From the NCBI GenBank assembly GCA_024642265.1, contig JAHEBL010000008.1, positions 1 to 64,000 on the forward strand: a DNA stretch of 64,000 bases. Direction: 5' to 3'. Within the stretch, counting starts at the first letter, position 1; each line of letters starts with the position of its first letter. The notes beneath the pieces are model-generated. The model was not told the DNA's origin. It worked only from the letters and a program-made list of their open reading frames with translations, and made no database searches. Shown piece by piece: positions 10,731-18,895 of the stretch. The DNA is from Haliea sp. Its GTDB lineage: Bacteria; Pseudomonadota; Gammaproteobacteria; Pseudomonadales; Halieaceae. A program made the position numbers and the translations under genes.

Positions 10731-11761
10731 CGCCGACGCAGCTCCGCGAGCTCAACCGGCCCCACCCCGAGCGCCTGCTCAAGATAGTTCTCCACCGATG
10801 AGTAATTCTGGTCGATGTGCTGCAGGGCAATTCCCAGGTAATCCTCGTGGACTTGCAGCATTGGCAATATCGCCTCAGCAACCATGTGCTCCAGCTGGTA
10901 CTTTTGCCGCAGCCGGTCGAGTTCACGCTCCGGGTGAAAGTAGCGGGCCGTGAGCAGGTAATCGCGCATCACGATTGCCCGCGGCACGCCCAGTGCCAGC
11001 AAAATGATGGCCGCGGCAAAACCGGTGCGGTCCTTGCCTGCCGCGCAGTGCACCAGAAAGCGGGCATCAGGGGCAGCCAGAATCTCCCTGAACATGCGAC
11101 TGTAGGTCACCGCCTGGGGGCCGGCAAAGTCGCGATTGATCTCCAGCATGAAGTTGAACATGGCGGCCGGGTCATCAGACGGCGCATCCGCCTCCTCAAA
11201 GAAACGCGAATTGCTGCCGGGGATGATTGGCAGGCTGACCACCCGGGGGCCGGCCTGCTGCGGCAGCCGGCTCAGATCAGTCTCCTGCTCCTCCACGCGG
11301 CGAAAATCAAACACCAGGTCGAGTTGCAGGCTGGCGAGCAGCTCGACATCCTGCTCGCTCAGGGCAGACAACTGGCCGGAGCGAAACAGGAAGCCCCATT
11401 TCACCTGCTGCCCACCCGCGCCAGGATAGCCGCCGAAGTCGCGAAAATTGGGGGTCCCGGCCATCCCAAGCCTGCGCTCGCTCGCCAGCACCTCGGTGCC
11501 ATGCTGGTCGCGCAGGCGGAAAAAATGGCGCCGGGCCGGGGGCAACCCCACCAGGCGGGCGCCGGGCATGGGCTGGCTGGAGTAATGAAGCTGCAGCTTG
11601 CCATCGTCCGCAAGGGGCTCAACCGTGACCTCGGTGCCCGGCTGACTCACCTGCCATTCTATGTGGTAATCGCCATCCGGCTCGCGCCAGATATGCACTG
11701 CATCGGAAATCAACATGTTTTCTGAGAAGCCCTGTAGGAAGCGCCGGTTCGGCAGCGCCAC
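10718..11761 (-). CDS. Tyrosine phosphatase family protein
   Basis: A 347-residue protein with the P-loop HCAAGKDRTG (about residue 236), which gives the HCx5R(T/S) active site of the bacterial tyrosine/lipid phosphatases (Y_phosphatase3 type). LFRSGQLSAL and NFRDFGGY earlier are typical of that family. The N-terminal 90 residues form an extra beta-rich region with YHIEW and HYSSQPM. The GTG at 11761 is given; ATG 11716 is an alternative. The substrate is unknown, either phosphotyrosine or phosphoinositide-like. Confidence 0.8.
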   Translation of the reverse strand: MALPNRRFLQGFSENMLISDAVHIWREPDGDYHIEWQVSQPGTEVTVEPLADDGKLQLHYSSQPMPGARLVGLPPARRHFFRLRDQHGTEVLASERRLGMAGTPNFRDFGGYPGAGGQQVKWGFLFRSGQLSALSEQDVELLASLQLDLVFDFRRVEEQETDLSRLPQQAGPRVVSLPIIPGSNSRFFEEADAPSDDPAAMFNFMLEINRDFAGPQAVTYSRMFREILAAPDARFLVHCAAGKDRTGFAAAIILLALGVPRAIVMRDYLLTARYFHPERELDRLRQKYQLEHMVAEAILPMLQVHEDYLGIALQHIDQNYSSVENYLEQALGVGPVELAELRRRYLE

Positions 11762-11811
11762 ATTATGCCAGATGTCCGCACCCGCCCGGTCCGTAATTAC
11801 AATCCTCTACA

Positions 11812-12435
11812 CTAGCCCCTGTACTCAAACACGGCACGCAGCAGGGTTTTGATGAGATTGAGTTGCTTGTCGAGGGCAGACTCACTGAACGGGTCCTGTC
11901 CCAGCAGGTCGCGGTACATGGGCGCCATGGTGACGTAGGACATGACCAGGTTGTTAAAAGCCATGACAGCCCAGGGCTGCAGGCCGGAGTCCCGGAACAG
12001 GGGAATTTCATCGCCCTCTATCTGCGCATCCGGCTGGAACATGGGTCGGAACAGGCGATCTATCATCTCGTTGGTATGCGGCCCTCCCGACAGGGCGGCA
12101 TGCTGCAACAGCCGCGCCAGGTTGGGGTTCGCATGGTGCTGGCGCACTATGGTTTCCAGCCAGTTAAATACCCGTTCGTAAGTCACCGCCGCGCTGCCCA
12201 GCTCCTGCAGCGGCGCCGAAAACTCCGTCAGCAGGCGTTCCAGCACGGCCTGGTAGAGAGCCTCCTTGTTGCGGAAGTGGTTATAGAGGCTGGGGGAGCG
12301 GATTCCCACCCGGTCGGCCACGTCACCCAGCGAGGTGGCACTGTAGCCTTTCTCCGCAAACAGGTCCTCGGCGGCATCGAGGATGCGGTCCGCCGTGCTC
12401 AGGGGCTGGTCAGTGACCGCGGCTCGAATTTCCAT
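11812..12435 (-). CDS. TetR/AcrR family transcriptional regulator
   Basis: A 207-residue regulator. The N-terminal helix-turn-helix is clear: ILDAAEDLFAEKGYSATSLGDVADRVG followed by SPSLYNHFRNKEALY (written here in two pieces of the domain). The remaining 140 residues form the helical ligand-binding domain. A perfect palindrome 34-49 bases upstream of its ATG suggests autoregulation. The ligand is unknown; the neighbouring phosphatase is a possible target. Confidence 0.88.
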   Translation of the reverse strand: MEIRAAVTDQPLSTADRILDAAEDLFAEKGYSATSLGDVADRVGIRSPSLYNHFRNKEALYQAVLERLLTEFSAPLQELGSAAVTYERVFNWLETIVRQHHANPNLARLLQHAALSGGPHTNEMIDRLFRPMFQPDAQIEGDEIPLFRDSGLQPWAVMAFNNLVMSYVTMAPMYRDLLGQDPFSESALDKQLNLIKTLLRAVFEYRG

Positions 12436-12468
12436 CCTGTGCTTGCTCCGCGCTATGCTGCATTAATA

Positions 12469-12484
12469 ACTAATAGCCATTAGT
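12469..12484. promoter_or_regulatory. TetR-type palindromic operator
   Basis: ACTAAT-AGCC-ATTAGT is a perfect 6-bp-arm palindrome in the divergent gap between the tetR gene and rpsT, close to the tetR start. Size and position fit a TetR-family autoregulatory operator. Confidence 0.5.
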
Positions 12485-12499
12485 GTAGCCCAGCTGGCG

Positions 12500-12526
12500 A
12501 TCCGACATAAACCCTGATTGTCGGAT
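12500..12526. repeat. 8-bp inverted repeat ATCCGACA-N11-TGTCGGAT
   Basis: A perfect 8-bp inverted repeat with an 11-base centre, located between the TetR operator and the rpsT promoter. It could be a second operator or a transcribed hairpin; nothing in the sequence decides between them. Confidence 0.4.
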
Positions 12527-12601
12527 GACGCCTTCAGCAAGTCGACCGGGAGGGTCGCGGCACCGGCGGTCGCCGAGCCCGCGAACAGCCTCGCCTGCCG
12601 G

Positions 12602-12630
12602 TTGACAAGGCAGGGCCGAATGTGAATAAT
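12602..12630 (+). promoter_or_regulatory. Strong sigma-70 promoter for rpsT
   Basis: TTGACA (12602-12607), an exact 17-base spacer and AATAAT (12625-12630) are near consensus. Transcription would start near 12637, about 37 bases before the rpsT GTG. Confidence 0.8.
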
Positions 12631-12673
12631 CTCGCCTCCTGATTTTTGACCCCCATATAGAGGTACGTTAACA

Positions 12674-12940
12674 GTGGCAAACTCTCCACAAGCTAAAAAG
12701 CGCGCACGCCAGGCCGAGAAGCGCCGCTCACACAACTCCAGCCTGCGTTCTGTGGTTCGCACCATGATCAAGAAAGTGAACGCCGCTATCGGCACCGGCG
12801 ACGCGGCAGCGGCCAAGGCAGCCTACGACAGCGCTGTTCCCGTGATCGACAGGATGGCGGACAAGGGTATTATTCACAAGAACAAGGCAGCCCGTCACAA
12901 GAGCCGCCTGAACAGCCAGGTCAAGGCACTGGCCGCTTAA
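12674..12940 (+). CDS. rpsT: 30S ribosomal protein S20
   Basis: An 88-residue very basic protein, matching the usual S20 length (87). Family signatures include [12 protein letters not shown] at the N-terminus, RSHNSSLRS, the T-x-x-KK-V helix and the C-terminal [12 protein letters not shown] segment that packs against 16S rRNA helices. The start is GTG with no strong Shine-Dalgarno; E. coli rpsT likewise begins with a weak start (UUG) used in autoregulation. It is monocistronic, with its own promoter and terminator. Confidence 0.97.
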   Translation: MANSPQAKKRARQAEKRRSHNSSLRSVVRTMIKKVNAAIGTGDAAAAKAAYDSAVPVIDRMADKGIIHKNKAARHKSRLNSQVKALAA

Positions 12941-12959
12941 CGCCACGCCCGCCCAAATG

Positions 12960-12991
12960 AAAAAAGCCGGCTTGTAAGCCGGCTTTTTTTT
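12960..12991. terminator. Bidirectional rho-independent terminator after rpsT
   Basis: AAAAAAGCCGGCTT (12960-12973) pairs with the following AAGCCGGCTTTTTT and ends in a run of eight T. The inverted repeat has A and T tracts on both sides, so it can end rpsT (+) and also the leftward di-iron gene. Confidence 0.9.
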
Positions 12992-13052
12992 GGCCCAACA
13001 TATCGGGCCATCGTACTCGCGCGGACCACAGGGGTCGCGCGCAAAGTCGGCG

Positions 13053-14240
13053 TCAGGCCGCGTCGCTCTCCCTGGCTGCCTGCTTCTCGTGCTCCGCCTG
13101 GAAGGCCGCCAGCATACTCTGCTCATGTGACTGGGCTTCCTGGGTATCCAGCGGCCGCTCCATCGCGGTCCAGTCGATGTCACCGTCGGTGGCCAGATTC
13201 TCGTAATCGAGAATACCCAGCTCCTCAAATTTGGGACGGATCTTGTCAGTCAGCAGACCAATCCGCTTGAGGTTGGGAATCACACGCTGAAACAGCAGGT
13301 TGCGGAAGGTGGACATGACAAAACCCTCGAGCACCTGCTGGCGGGCCTCCTCCACATCCCAGCCGAAGTGGCGGAATACATCCGTGGCCACCAGTCGCTC
13401 GCGACTGACCACACACGCCTCGTAGGCGAACAGGGCGCGCTCTTCACGCTCCTCGTCAGACAGCGTCTTGACGAACTCTTCCAGATAATTGACCCCGAAG
13501 GTTACATGTCGCGCCTCGTCGCGGGTCACCAGGTACACGACATCCTTGAGCACAGGATCGGGAGTGGTCTCGCGGGTGGTATTGAAGGCCGACAGGGCCA
13601 GGCCCTCGATCACGATCTGCATGCCGATGAATTTCATGTCCCAGCGCTTATCGGTGAGGATCTTGTCGATGATGCTCTTGAGGTAGGTGTTGATGGGATA
13701 CATCATGCCAATGCGCTGCTGCAGGTATTTGTTGAATACCTCCACATGGCGCGCTTCGTCGAAGGTCTGGGAAGCGGCATACAACTTCGCGTTGAGGGTG
13801 GGGGCACAGGAACACAGCTGCGAGGCCACCAGCAGGGCGCCCTGCTCACCGTGCAGGAACTGCGACAGGCTCCAGGCGTTCATATGCAGCCAGAACTCCT
13901 TGCGGGTCTTCTCGTCCATCGCCAGGTAGGGCCCGTATTCGTGCAGGTTCATCATCTCCGGCTGAATGGCCTCCTCGGGCCACGGCCGGTCCCAGTCGAT
14001 ATCCATCTCCGGATCCCAGTTGAGCTGCTTGCCCAGGTCGTAGAGCTTCTTTATCCGATCGTCCTGTATCTGGTAATCCCAGTTATAGGAACCGCTCAGG
14101 GGTGTCTGGAATATCTCGGCGATGTGATCGACATCGGCGCTGGTCAGGAGGTCTTCCAGGTCCGGGTTTTCTTTCGGGTAGTCGGCACCGGGAAACTGCT
14201 GGATCTTGCGGGGGGCACTGTCGGTCCATTCCACTTTCAT
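13053..14240 (-). CDS. Ferritin-like di-iron oxidase/oxygenase family protein
   Basis: A 395-residue helical protein with a complete class-I di-iron ligand set: E132, E162-x-x-H165 (DEARH), E212 and E242-x-x-H245 (second DEARH). The pattern belongs to the ferritin/ribonucleotide-reductase-like superfamily, whose members include soluble N-oxygenases and fatty-acid-modifying oxygenases. The substrate cannot be read from sequence. ATG 14240 is preceded by GGAG at a good distance; the longer open frame to 14276 lacks such a site. It is divergent from an AraC regulator and shares the bidirectional terminator with rpsT. Confidence 0.82.
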   Translation of the reverse strand: MKVEWTDSAPRKIQQFPGADYPKENPDLEDLLTSADVDHIAEIFQTPLSGSYNWDYQIQDDRIKKLYDLGKQLNWDPEMDIDWDRPWPEEAIQPEMMNLHEYGPYLAMDEKTRKEFWLHMNAWSLSQFLHGEQGALLVASQLCSCAPTLNAKLYAASQTFDEARHVEVFNKYLQQRIGMMYPINTYLKSIIDKILTDKRWDMKFIGMQIVIEGLALSAFNTTRETTPDPVLKDVVYLVTRDEARHVTFGVNYLEEFVKTLSDEEREERALFAYEACVVSRERLVATDVFRHFGWDVEEARQQVLEGFVMSTFRNLLFQRVIPNLKRIGLLTDKIRPKFEELGILDYENLATDGDIDWTAMERPLDTQEAQSHEQSMLAAFQAEHEKQAARESDAA

Positions 14241-14349
14241 GGCTATCACTCCACTGTTATATGTACGTGCTGTCAACTATGGGAGACAGCGGCAAGGGCA
14301 ACAAGGTAAAGTGTTGTCAATTTAAGGTCATTTGTGGCCAAATAGGCGC

Positions 14350-15345
14350 ATGGTAAAAACCACTACTCCAGCGCAGTATGTCCTGATTCTGATCGACATG
14401 GCAGAGAGCCGCGGCTGTGACCGGGAACAACTGTTGGCCGGCACCAGCCTGGCCATATCAGGCATCTCCAATATCGGCGCGAGGGTGAGTGACCGGGATT
14501 TCGCCACCCTGGCCGCCAACGCACTGAGCCTGACCGGCGACCCGGCCATCGGGTTGGCCCTGGGACTGCGCCTGAACCTCAGTGCCCATGCAGTACTGGG
14601 CCAGGCGTTTATGACCTGCCGCGACCTCGGCCAGGTGATAGACCTGTTCCTCAAGTACTATCACCTGCTGGCGCCGGCCCTCCACCTGGACTACGAGGTG
14701 GTGGGGGAGCGCTGCATGCTGACCATGGTGAGCAGTCTTGCCGAAACCCCGCTGGATTTCTCTTACGAACTGATCTGCGGCGCCATGCTTAACACCCTGC
14801 AGGGCCTGCTCAACCGCAACGACCTGCAACTGCAGCTGGAAGTACCCTACCCCAGGCCGGCCCACGCCGAGCGCTACTTCGAGGTGTTCGGTCCGAATGT
14901 CCGGTTCAACTGCGTGGCCGGGCGCATCGCCTTTCACCGGGACCTGCTGCTCACGCCCCTGCCGTCTTCCAACCCGGCGCTGCGCAGCCTGTATGAGAGC
15001 GAGTGTGCGAGGCTGCTGGCAGACCTGGAGGAAGAGCCGTCAGTGGCGGAACAGACCCTGCGCCTGATGCGCAAACTGGAGGGTCAGTACCCACAGATGC
15101 CACAGACCGCCAAAATGCTGAATCTCAGCCCCCGCACCTACCGGCGGCGGCTCGAAAGCGAACAGCGCTCTTACCAGGAACTGCTCGACCAGGTGCGGGC
15201 CGAGCACGCGACCCGCTATCTGCAGAACACACGCCTGCCACTGTCCAGCATCGCCTACCTGATCGGCTTTAACGATGCATCCAATTTCCGCCGCGCCTAT
15301 CTCAAGTGGACCGGGCGCTCGCCCTCGGAGGTGCGCCATGGCTAG
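14350..15345 (+). CDS. AraC family transcriptional regulator
   Basis: A 331-residue regulator. The N-terminal two thirds match the arabinose-binding-like domain of OruR/ArgR-type AraC proteins (region near LSAHAVLGQAFMTC and DLFLKYYHLL). The C-terminal HTH_18 domain shows MLNLSPRTYRRRLE and IAYLIGFNDASNFRRAYLKW with the terminal TGRSPSEVR. ATG 14350 is preferred over an in-frame TTG at 14332. Its divergence from the di-iron gene and 8-base overlap with the patatin gene suggest it controls one or both. Confidence 0.88.
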   Translation: MVKTTTPAQYVLILIDMAESRGCDREQLLAGTSLAISGISNIGARVSDRDFATLAANALSLTGDPAIGLALGLRLNLSAHAVLGQAFMTCRDLGQVIDLFLKYYHLLAPALHLDYEVVGERCMLTMVSSLAETPLDFSYELICGAMLNTLQGLLNRNDLQLQLEVPYPRPAHAERYFEVFGPNVRFNCVAGRIAFHRDLLLTPLPSSNPALRSLYESECARLLADLEEEPSVAEQTLRLMRKLEGQYPQMPQTAKMLNLSPRTYRRRLESEQRSYQELLDQVRAEHATRYLQNTRLPLSSIAYLIGFNDASNFRRAYLKWTGRSPSEVRHG

Positions 15346-16402
15346 GGCACTGTCGGTCTACCTTGGCAGGGAAGCGGCCCGGCGCATCAACACACAGGGC
15401 TGGTCGGCACACCTGTTCAGCCTGCTGCTGGGTGCCTCGGGAGGGCCCAAGTGGTTTGTGCTGAGCCACCTCGACAGACTTCTGTTCGGTGATTTCCTGC
15501 GCGGCGGCGACAGCCGCCTGTCTGTGCTCGGCTCCTCCATCGGTTCCTGGCGCCATGCCTGCCTGGCAATGCCCGATCCTGCGGCGGCGATAGACCGGCT
15601 CGAGACCGCCTATCTCAACCAGCACTACGCCAGCAAACCCACCACGGCCGAGGTAAGCCAGGTCAGCCTCGACATACTGCGCGAGGTGCTCGGCGCAGAT
15701 GGCGCGAAAGCCCTGGTCAATCACCCCCGCTTCGACAGCCACATTGTCACCGCCAGGGGCCGCGGTCCGGCAGCCGCCACCTCCAGTGCACTCCTGGCCA
15801 CCGGCATGGGCGCGGCGGCACTGGGTAACGCGGTCAGCCGGGGCCTGCTCAATCACCACTTCCAGCGGGTTGTATTCCACTCCGGGGCACAAGCGCGCCC
15901 GGGCCTCAGACTGGATGACTTCGACACCCGTTACTGCCACCTCCGGGAGGACAACGTATGCGCTGTGCTGCACGCCAGCGGCGCCATTCCCTTTGTGCTC
16001 ACCGGCGAACGCGACATCGTCGGCGCGCCCCCGGGCCAGTACTGGGACGGTGGCATTATCGACTACCATTTCGACCTGGGCCAGTACTGCGGGGAAGGCC
16101 TGATTCTCTATCCCCACTTCAGCGCCAAGGTCATCCCCGGCTGGTTCGACAAGTTCCTGCCATGGCGCAAGGCGGCGATCAACGACATCGATAAGCTGGT
16201 GCTTCTCTGCCCCAGCGAGTCCTTCACCGCCGATCTCCCGTTTGGAAAAATTCCCGACCGCTCGGATTTCAGCCGACTGCCGCACGACGAGCGGGTCAGG
16301 TACTGGGAACAGTGTGTGGAGCGCAGCAAGGCGCTGGCGGAGGAGTTTGCCGACCTGCTGCAGTGCAGCGACCCCCTGCGGGGCGCCACGCTGCTGGGAT
16401 GA
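15338..16402 (+). CDS. Patatin-like phospholipase/lipase
   Basis: A 354-residue protein with patatin elements in order: a glycine-rich oxyanion segment LLLGASGGPKW, the nucleophile elbow GSSIGSW (G-x-S-x-G) and the catalytic aspartate in YWDGGIIDYH. The family hydrolyses acyl esters of lipids or, in some bacteria, PHA polymer. No signal peptide is visible, so it is probably cytoplasmic. The ATG overlaps the end of the araC-type gene by 8 bases, so the two are co-translated. The next gene, convergent, is a PHA granule protein. Confidence 0.82.
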   Translation: MARALSVYLGREAARRINTQGWSAHLFSLLLGASGGPKWFVLSHLDRLLFGDFLRGGDSRLSVLGSSIGSWRHACLAMPDPAAAIDRLETAYLNQHYASKPTTAEVSQVSLDILREVLGADGAKALVNHPRFDSHIVTARGRGPAAATSSALLATGMGAAALGNAVSRGLLNHHFQRVVFHSGAQARPGLRLDDFDTRYCHLREDNVCAVLHASGAIPFVLTGERDIVGAPPGQYWDGGIIDYHFDLGQYCGEGLILYPHFSAKVIPGWFDKFLPWRKAAINDIDKLVLLCPSESFTADLPFGKIPDRSDFSRLPHDERVRYWEQCVERSKALAEEFADLLQCSDPLRGATLLG

Positions 16403-16411
16403 CCAGGTAGA

Positions 16412-16687
16412 CTATGTCACATGTGTATCGAGGTAGCGCTGCACCTCGCTGCGCAGTATCGGCTCAAACATCGAGGCCAGCAGGCCGAGCCTGACCGACA
16501 CATCGATCAGGCCGTCGTGAAAGGACATCTCGCCGTTCACACCGGCGCCGGTAATACGCACGGTATCGCCGTCCCAGCGCGAGCGCACACCATGCTCCCG
16601 CTCAAGGCTGGCAGCCAGCCCCTTGGCAGCATCCCGCACTTCTTCCTTGGACATGGTGTAGGGCTTGGTCAGCCTGAATCCGGCCAT
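16412..16687 (-). CDS. Polyhydroxyalkanoic acid system family protein (PHA_gran_rgn)
   Basis: A 91-residue protein of the family annotated as PHA granule region proteins. Recognisable features are the basic N-terminus (FRLTKPYTMSKEEVRDAAK), the central RWDGDTVRITGAGVNGEM and a C-terminal helix ending in EVQRYLD. Family members occur beside PHA synthesis genes, but their biochemical function is not established. It converges on the patatin gene with a 9-base gap. Two phasins and a PhaD-like regulator lie 4-5 kb away; no PHA synthase is in the window. Confidence 0.75.
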   Translation of the reverse strand: MAGFRLTKPYTMSKEEVRDAAKGLAASLEREHGVRSRWDGDTVRITGAGVNGEMSFHDGLIDVSVRLGLLASMFEPILRSEVQRYLDTHVT

Positions 16688-16806
16688 GCGATTCCCTCAG
16701 TCAGATGACCAGAGTATAGATTAAGCGCCCCGTTGAAGCACCATCAGCAACCCCCGACCCTTGCCCGCGGTGGTCCGGCGGGGATAGTTGCGCGCAGAGG
16801 GCCGCA

Positions 16807-17673
16807 TCAGGCCCGGATAAACTCCCCCGCATACCACTGGAGCATGGCAATTTTTTCTTCCAGGGGCCGGTCCGGCTCCATCTCGTAGACATTGCGAAAG
16901 CCGATAATCACATCGGTAACGCCGAGCTCTTCAAGAGCCTCAATACCCTCGCGGGTGAAGGCGTCCTGGCCTGTGGTGAATATCCTGAAGGGCTTGTCGA
17001 CAGTACCGTACTCTTCGCGCAGTTGCTTAATGCGCTTGATGTAGGCACCCAGCTGCGCCATGTCCGCGCCGGCGCACATCCAGCCGTCGCCCACCCGGGC
17101 GGCGCGCTTGAGCGCGGGCTCGGCGTGGCCGCCAATAAGGATGGGTGTGGGCCGGGAGGGTACCGGGCACATTTTGTTTGCCGGCATTTTATGTATTTCG
17201 CCGTCGTAGCCGAAAAAGCTGCCGGACTCCAGCCCCCTGAAAATCTCGATCTGCTCATCCAGTCGCTGCCCGCGCTTTTCCCAGGGCACATCACATATCG
17301 CAAAATCCTCTTCCCAGGGGCTGATACCCACCCCGAAGATAAAGCGGTTGCCGGACAAAACCTGTATACCCTGCACCTGCTTTGCCACCACAGGCACCTG
17401 GCGCACCGCCAGCTTGTAAACAAAGGTGGCAAATTCGATCGTCTCGGTCACGGCGGCCATGGCGGTCACGGCAATCAGGCTTTCTACAAAGGGCACGCTC
17501 TCGAGGAACTCGCGGCTGCCGTCCTTGTTGTACGGATAACTGGAACTGGCCTCCTGCGGGTAACAAATGCTGTCTGGCACACTTATTCCCGAGTAGCCGG
17601 CCGCTTCAGCGGCCCTCGCAAGAGGCAGGTAATGATCGGGTTCACACATACCCACCTGATAGCTGAATCTCAT
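16807..17673 (-). CDS. LLM class flavin-dependent oxidoreductase
   Basis: A 288-residue TIM-barrel protein of the bacterial luciferase-like monooxygenase class. Supporting motifs are an N-terminal AEAAGYSGISVPDS, LSGNRFIFGVGISPW (the flavin-binding GVGxGW-like turn) and PILIGGHAEPALKRAARVGDGW. Such enzymes use reduced FMN or F420; FMN is more likely here because this lineage usually lacks F420, but the sequence alone does not decide. The natural substrate is unknown. It is transcribed away from hslO. Confidence 0.82.
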   Translation of the reverse strand: MRFSYQVGMCEPDHYLPLARAAEAAGYSGISVPDSICYPQEASSSYPYNKDGSREFLESVPFVESLIAVTAMAAVTETIEFATFVYKLAVRQVPVVAKQVQGIQVLSGNRFIFGVGISPWEEDFAICDVPWEKRGQRLDEQIEIFRGLESGSFFGYDGEIHKMPANKMCPVPSRPTPILIGGHAEPALKRAARVGDGWMCAGADMAQLGAYIKRIKQLREEYGTVDKPFRIFTTGQDAFTREGIEALEELGVTDVIIGFRNVYEMEPDRPLEEKIAMLQWYAGEFIRA

Positions 17674-17825
17674 ACACTCTCTCCTGCATCATGACCGATT
17701 CGCCCACGGGCACCGCTTCGTACACGCGGTCCCACGCCCGCTACTTTACTTCGTAATCCTGCCCGTTGGTACGCTGGCACGGGCGCAGCAGTTCAGCCAT
17801 GCAGCCAGCCGGCCACTAATTGGCT

Positions 17826-17831
17826 TACAAT
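17826..17831 (+). promoter_or_regulatory. -10 element immediately before hslO
   Basis: TACAAT ends 8 bases before the hslO ATG and is followed by AGCCGCCC. If used, transcription starts within one or two bases of the start codon, giving a leaderless or nearly leaderless mRNA. No Shine-Dalgarno sequence is present, and no good -35 was found. Confidence 0.4.
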
Positions 17832-17839
17832 AGCCGCCC

Positions 17840-18739
17840 ATGAAAGACACCGACAACAACAACGAGCAAGCCACAGGCGACCTGGCCCGCCGGTTCCTGT
17901 TTGATGAGGCGGATCTGCGCGGCGAAAGCGTCAGGCTGGAAACAAGCTTCCGGGATATGCTGGCCATTCACCAGTACGCCCCGGGGGTAAGCCGGCTGCT
18001 GGGTGAATTGCTGGCAGCGGCGGTTCTGCTGAGAAGCACCCTGAAGTTCGAAGGCAAGCTGATACTGCAGGCCCGCTCCGAGGGCCAGATACCCCTGCTG
18101 ATGGCCGAGTGCAGCAGCGCGGGAGACCTGCGGGGCATCGCCAGAGGTGCCGATCTCGCCACGGCGAACCACTTTGAGCAGTTGCTGGGCCAGGGCTCCC
18201 TCACCATCACCATCGATCCACAGGAGGGCCAGCGCTACCAGGGGATAGTCCCACTGGCCGGCGACTCACTGGCCCACAGCCTCGACGCCTATTTCGCCCA
18301 GTCAGAGCAACTGGGTACCCGCTTCTGGCTGGCAGCTGACGGGGAGCGGGCCGCGGGCCTGTTGTTACAGCAGCTGCCGGCACAACTGACCCGGGATCCA
18401 CTGGCCCGGGCACAGCAGTGGGAGCACGCCTGCACCCTGGCCGCCACCATCCGGAATGAGGAACTGCTGGAACTGGAGACAGAGGCGCTCCTGTTCCGCC
18501 TCTACCACGAGGATGCCCTGCGCCTGTTCGACCCCTCCCCGGTCAGGTTTCGCTGCAGTTGCTCCAGGGAGCGTACGCTCAGAGCCCTCTCGGCCATCGA
18601 TCCGGCCGAGCTCGAAGCCCTGCTGCAGGAACTGGGCTGCATCACCATGGACTGCGAGTTTTGCAACCAGCAGTATATTTACAAGCGGGAAGACCTGGGG
18701 GACATGCTGGGCCAGGAGCCCTCACAAATTCTGCATTGA
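17840..18739 (+). CDS. hslO: Redox-regulated chaperone Hsp33
   Basis: A 299-residue cytoplasmic holdase activated by oxidation and unfolding. The C-terminal zinc site CSC (about 238-240) and CEFC (about 272-275) is intact; oxidation of these cysteines releases zinc and switches the chaperone on. The core shows LARRFLF, GELLAAAVLL and LKFEGKLILQARSEG, typical of Hsp33. It is followed by pckA, an arrangement also seen in E. coli and Pseudomonas. Confidence 0.95.
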   Translation: MKDTDNNNEQATGDLARRFLFDEADLRGESVRLETSFRDMLAIHQYAPGVSRLLGELLAAAVLLRSTLKFEGKLILQARSEGQIPLLMAECSSAGDLRGIARGADLATANHFEQLLGQGSLTITIDPQEGQRYQGIVPLAGDSLAHSLDAYFAQSEQLGTRFWLAADGERAAGLLLQQLPAQLTRDPLARAQQWEHACTLAATIRNEELLELETEALLFRLYHEDALRLFDPSPVRFRCSCSRERTLRALSAIDPAELEALLQELGCITMDCEFCNQQYIYKREDLGDMLGQEPSQILH

Positions 18740-18777
18740 CCGACACGTTCGGCGACATTCGCCGGAAGTATGCCCAT

Positions 18778-18811
18778 TATATGTCGCAAAAGTTTGCGAT
18801 TCTGACATAAT
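18778..18811 (+). promoter_or_regulatory. Inverted repeat and -10 element upstream of pckA
   Basis: TCGCAAA-AG-TTTGCGA (18784-18799) is a perfect palindrome, nested inside outer arms TATGTC and GACATA. CATAAT (18806-18811) follows and may be the -10 box, so the palindrome would cover the -35 region, as expected for a regulator of gluconeogenesis. Confidence 0.5.
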
Positions 18812-18895
18812 TGACCCCCCCAAAAGACACAGCTGCGACACTGGACACCCGCGTCCCCGGCGCCCAGGCTGGCGACTCCCATAACAGGACGACTC

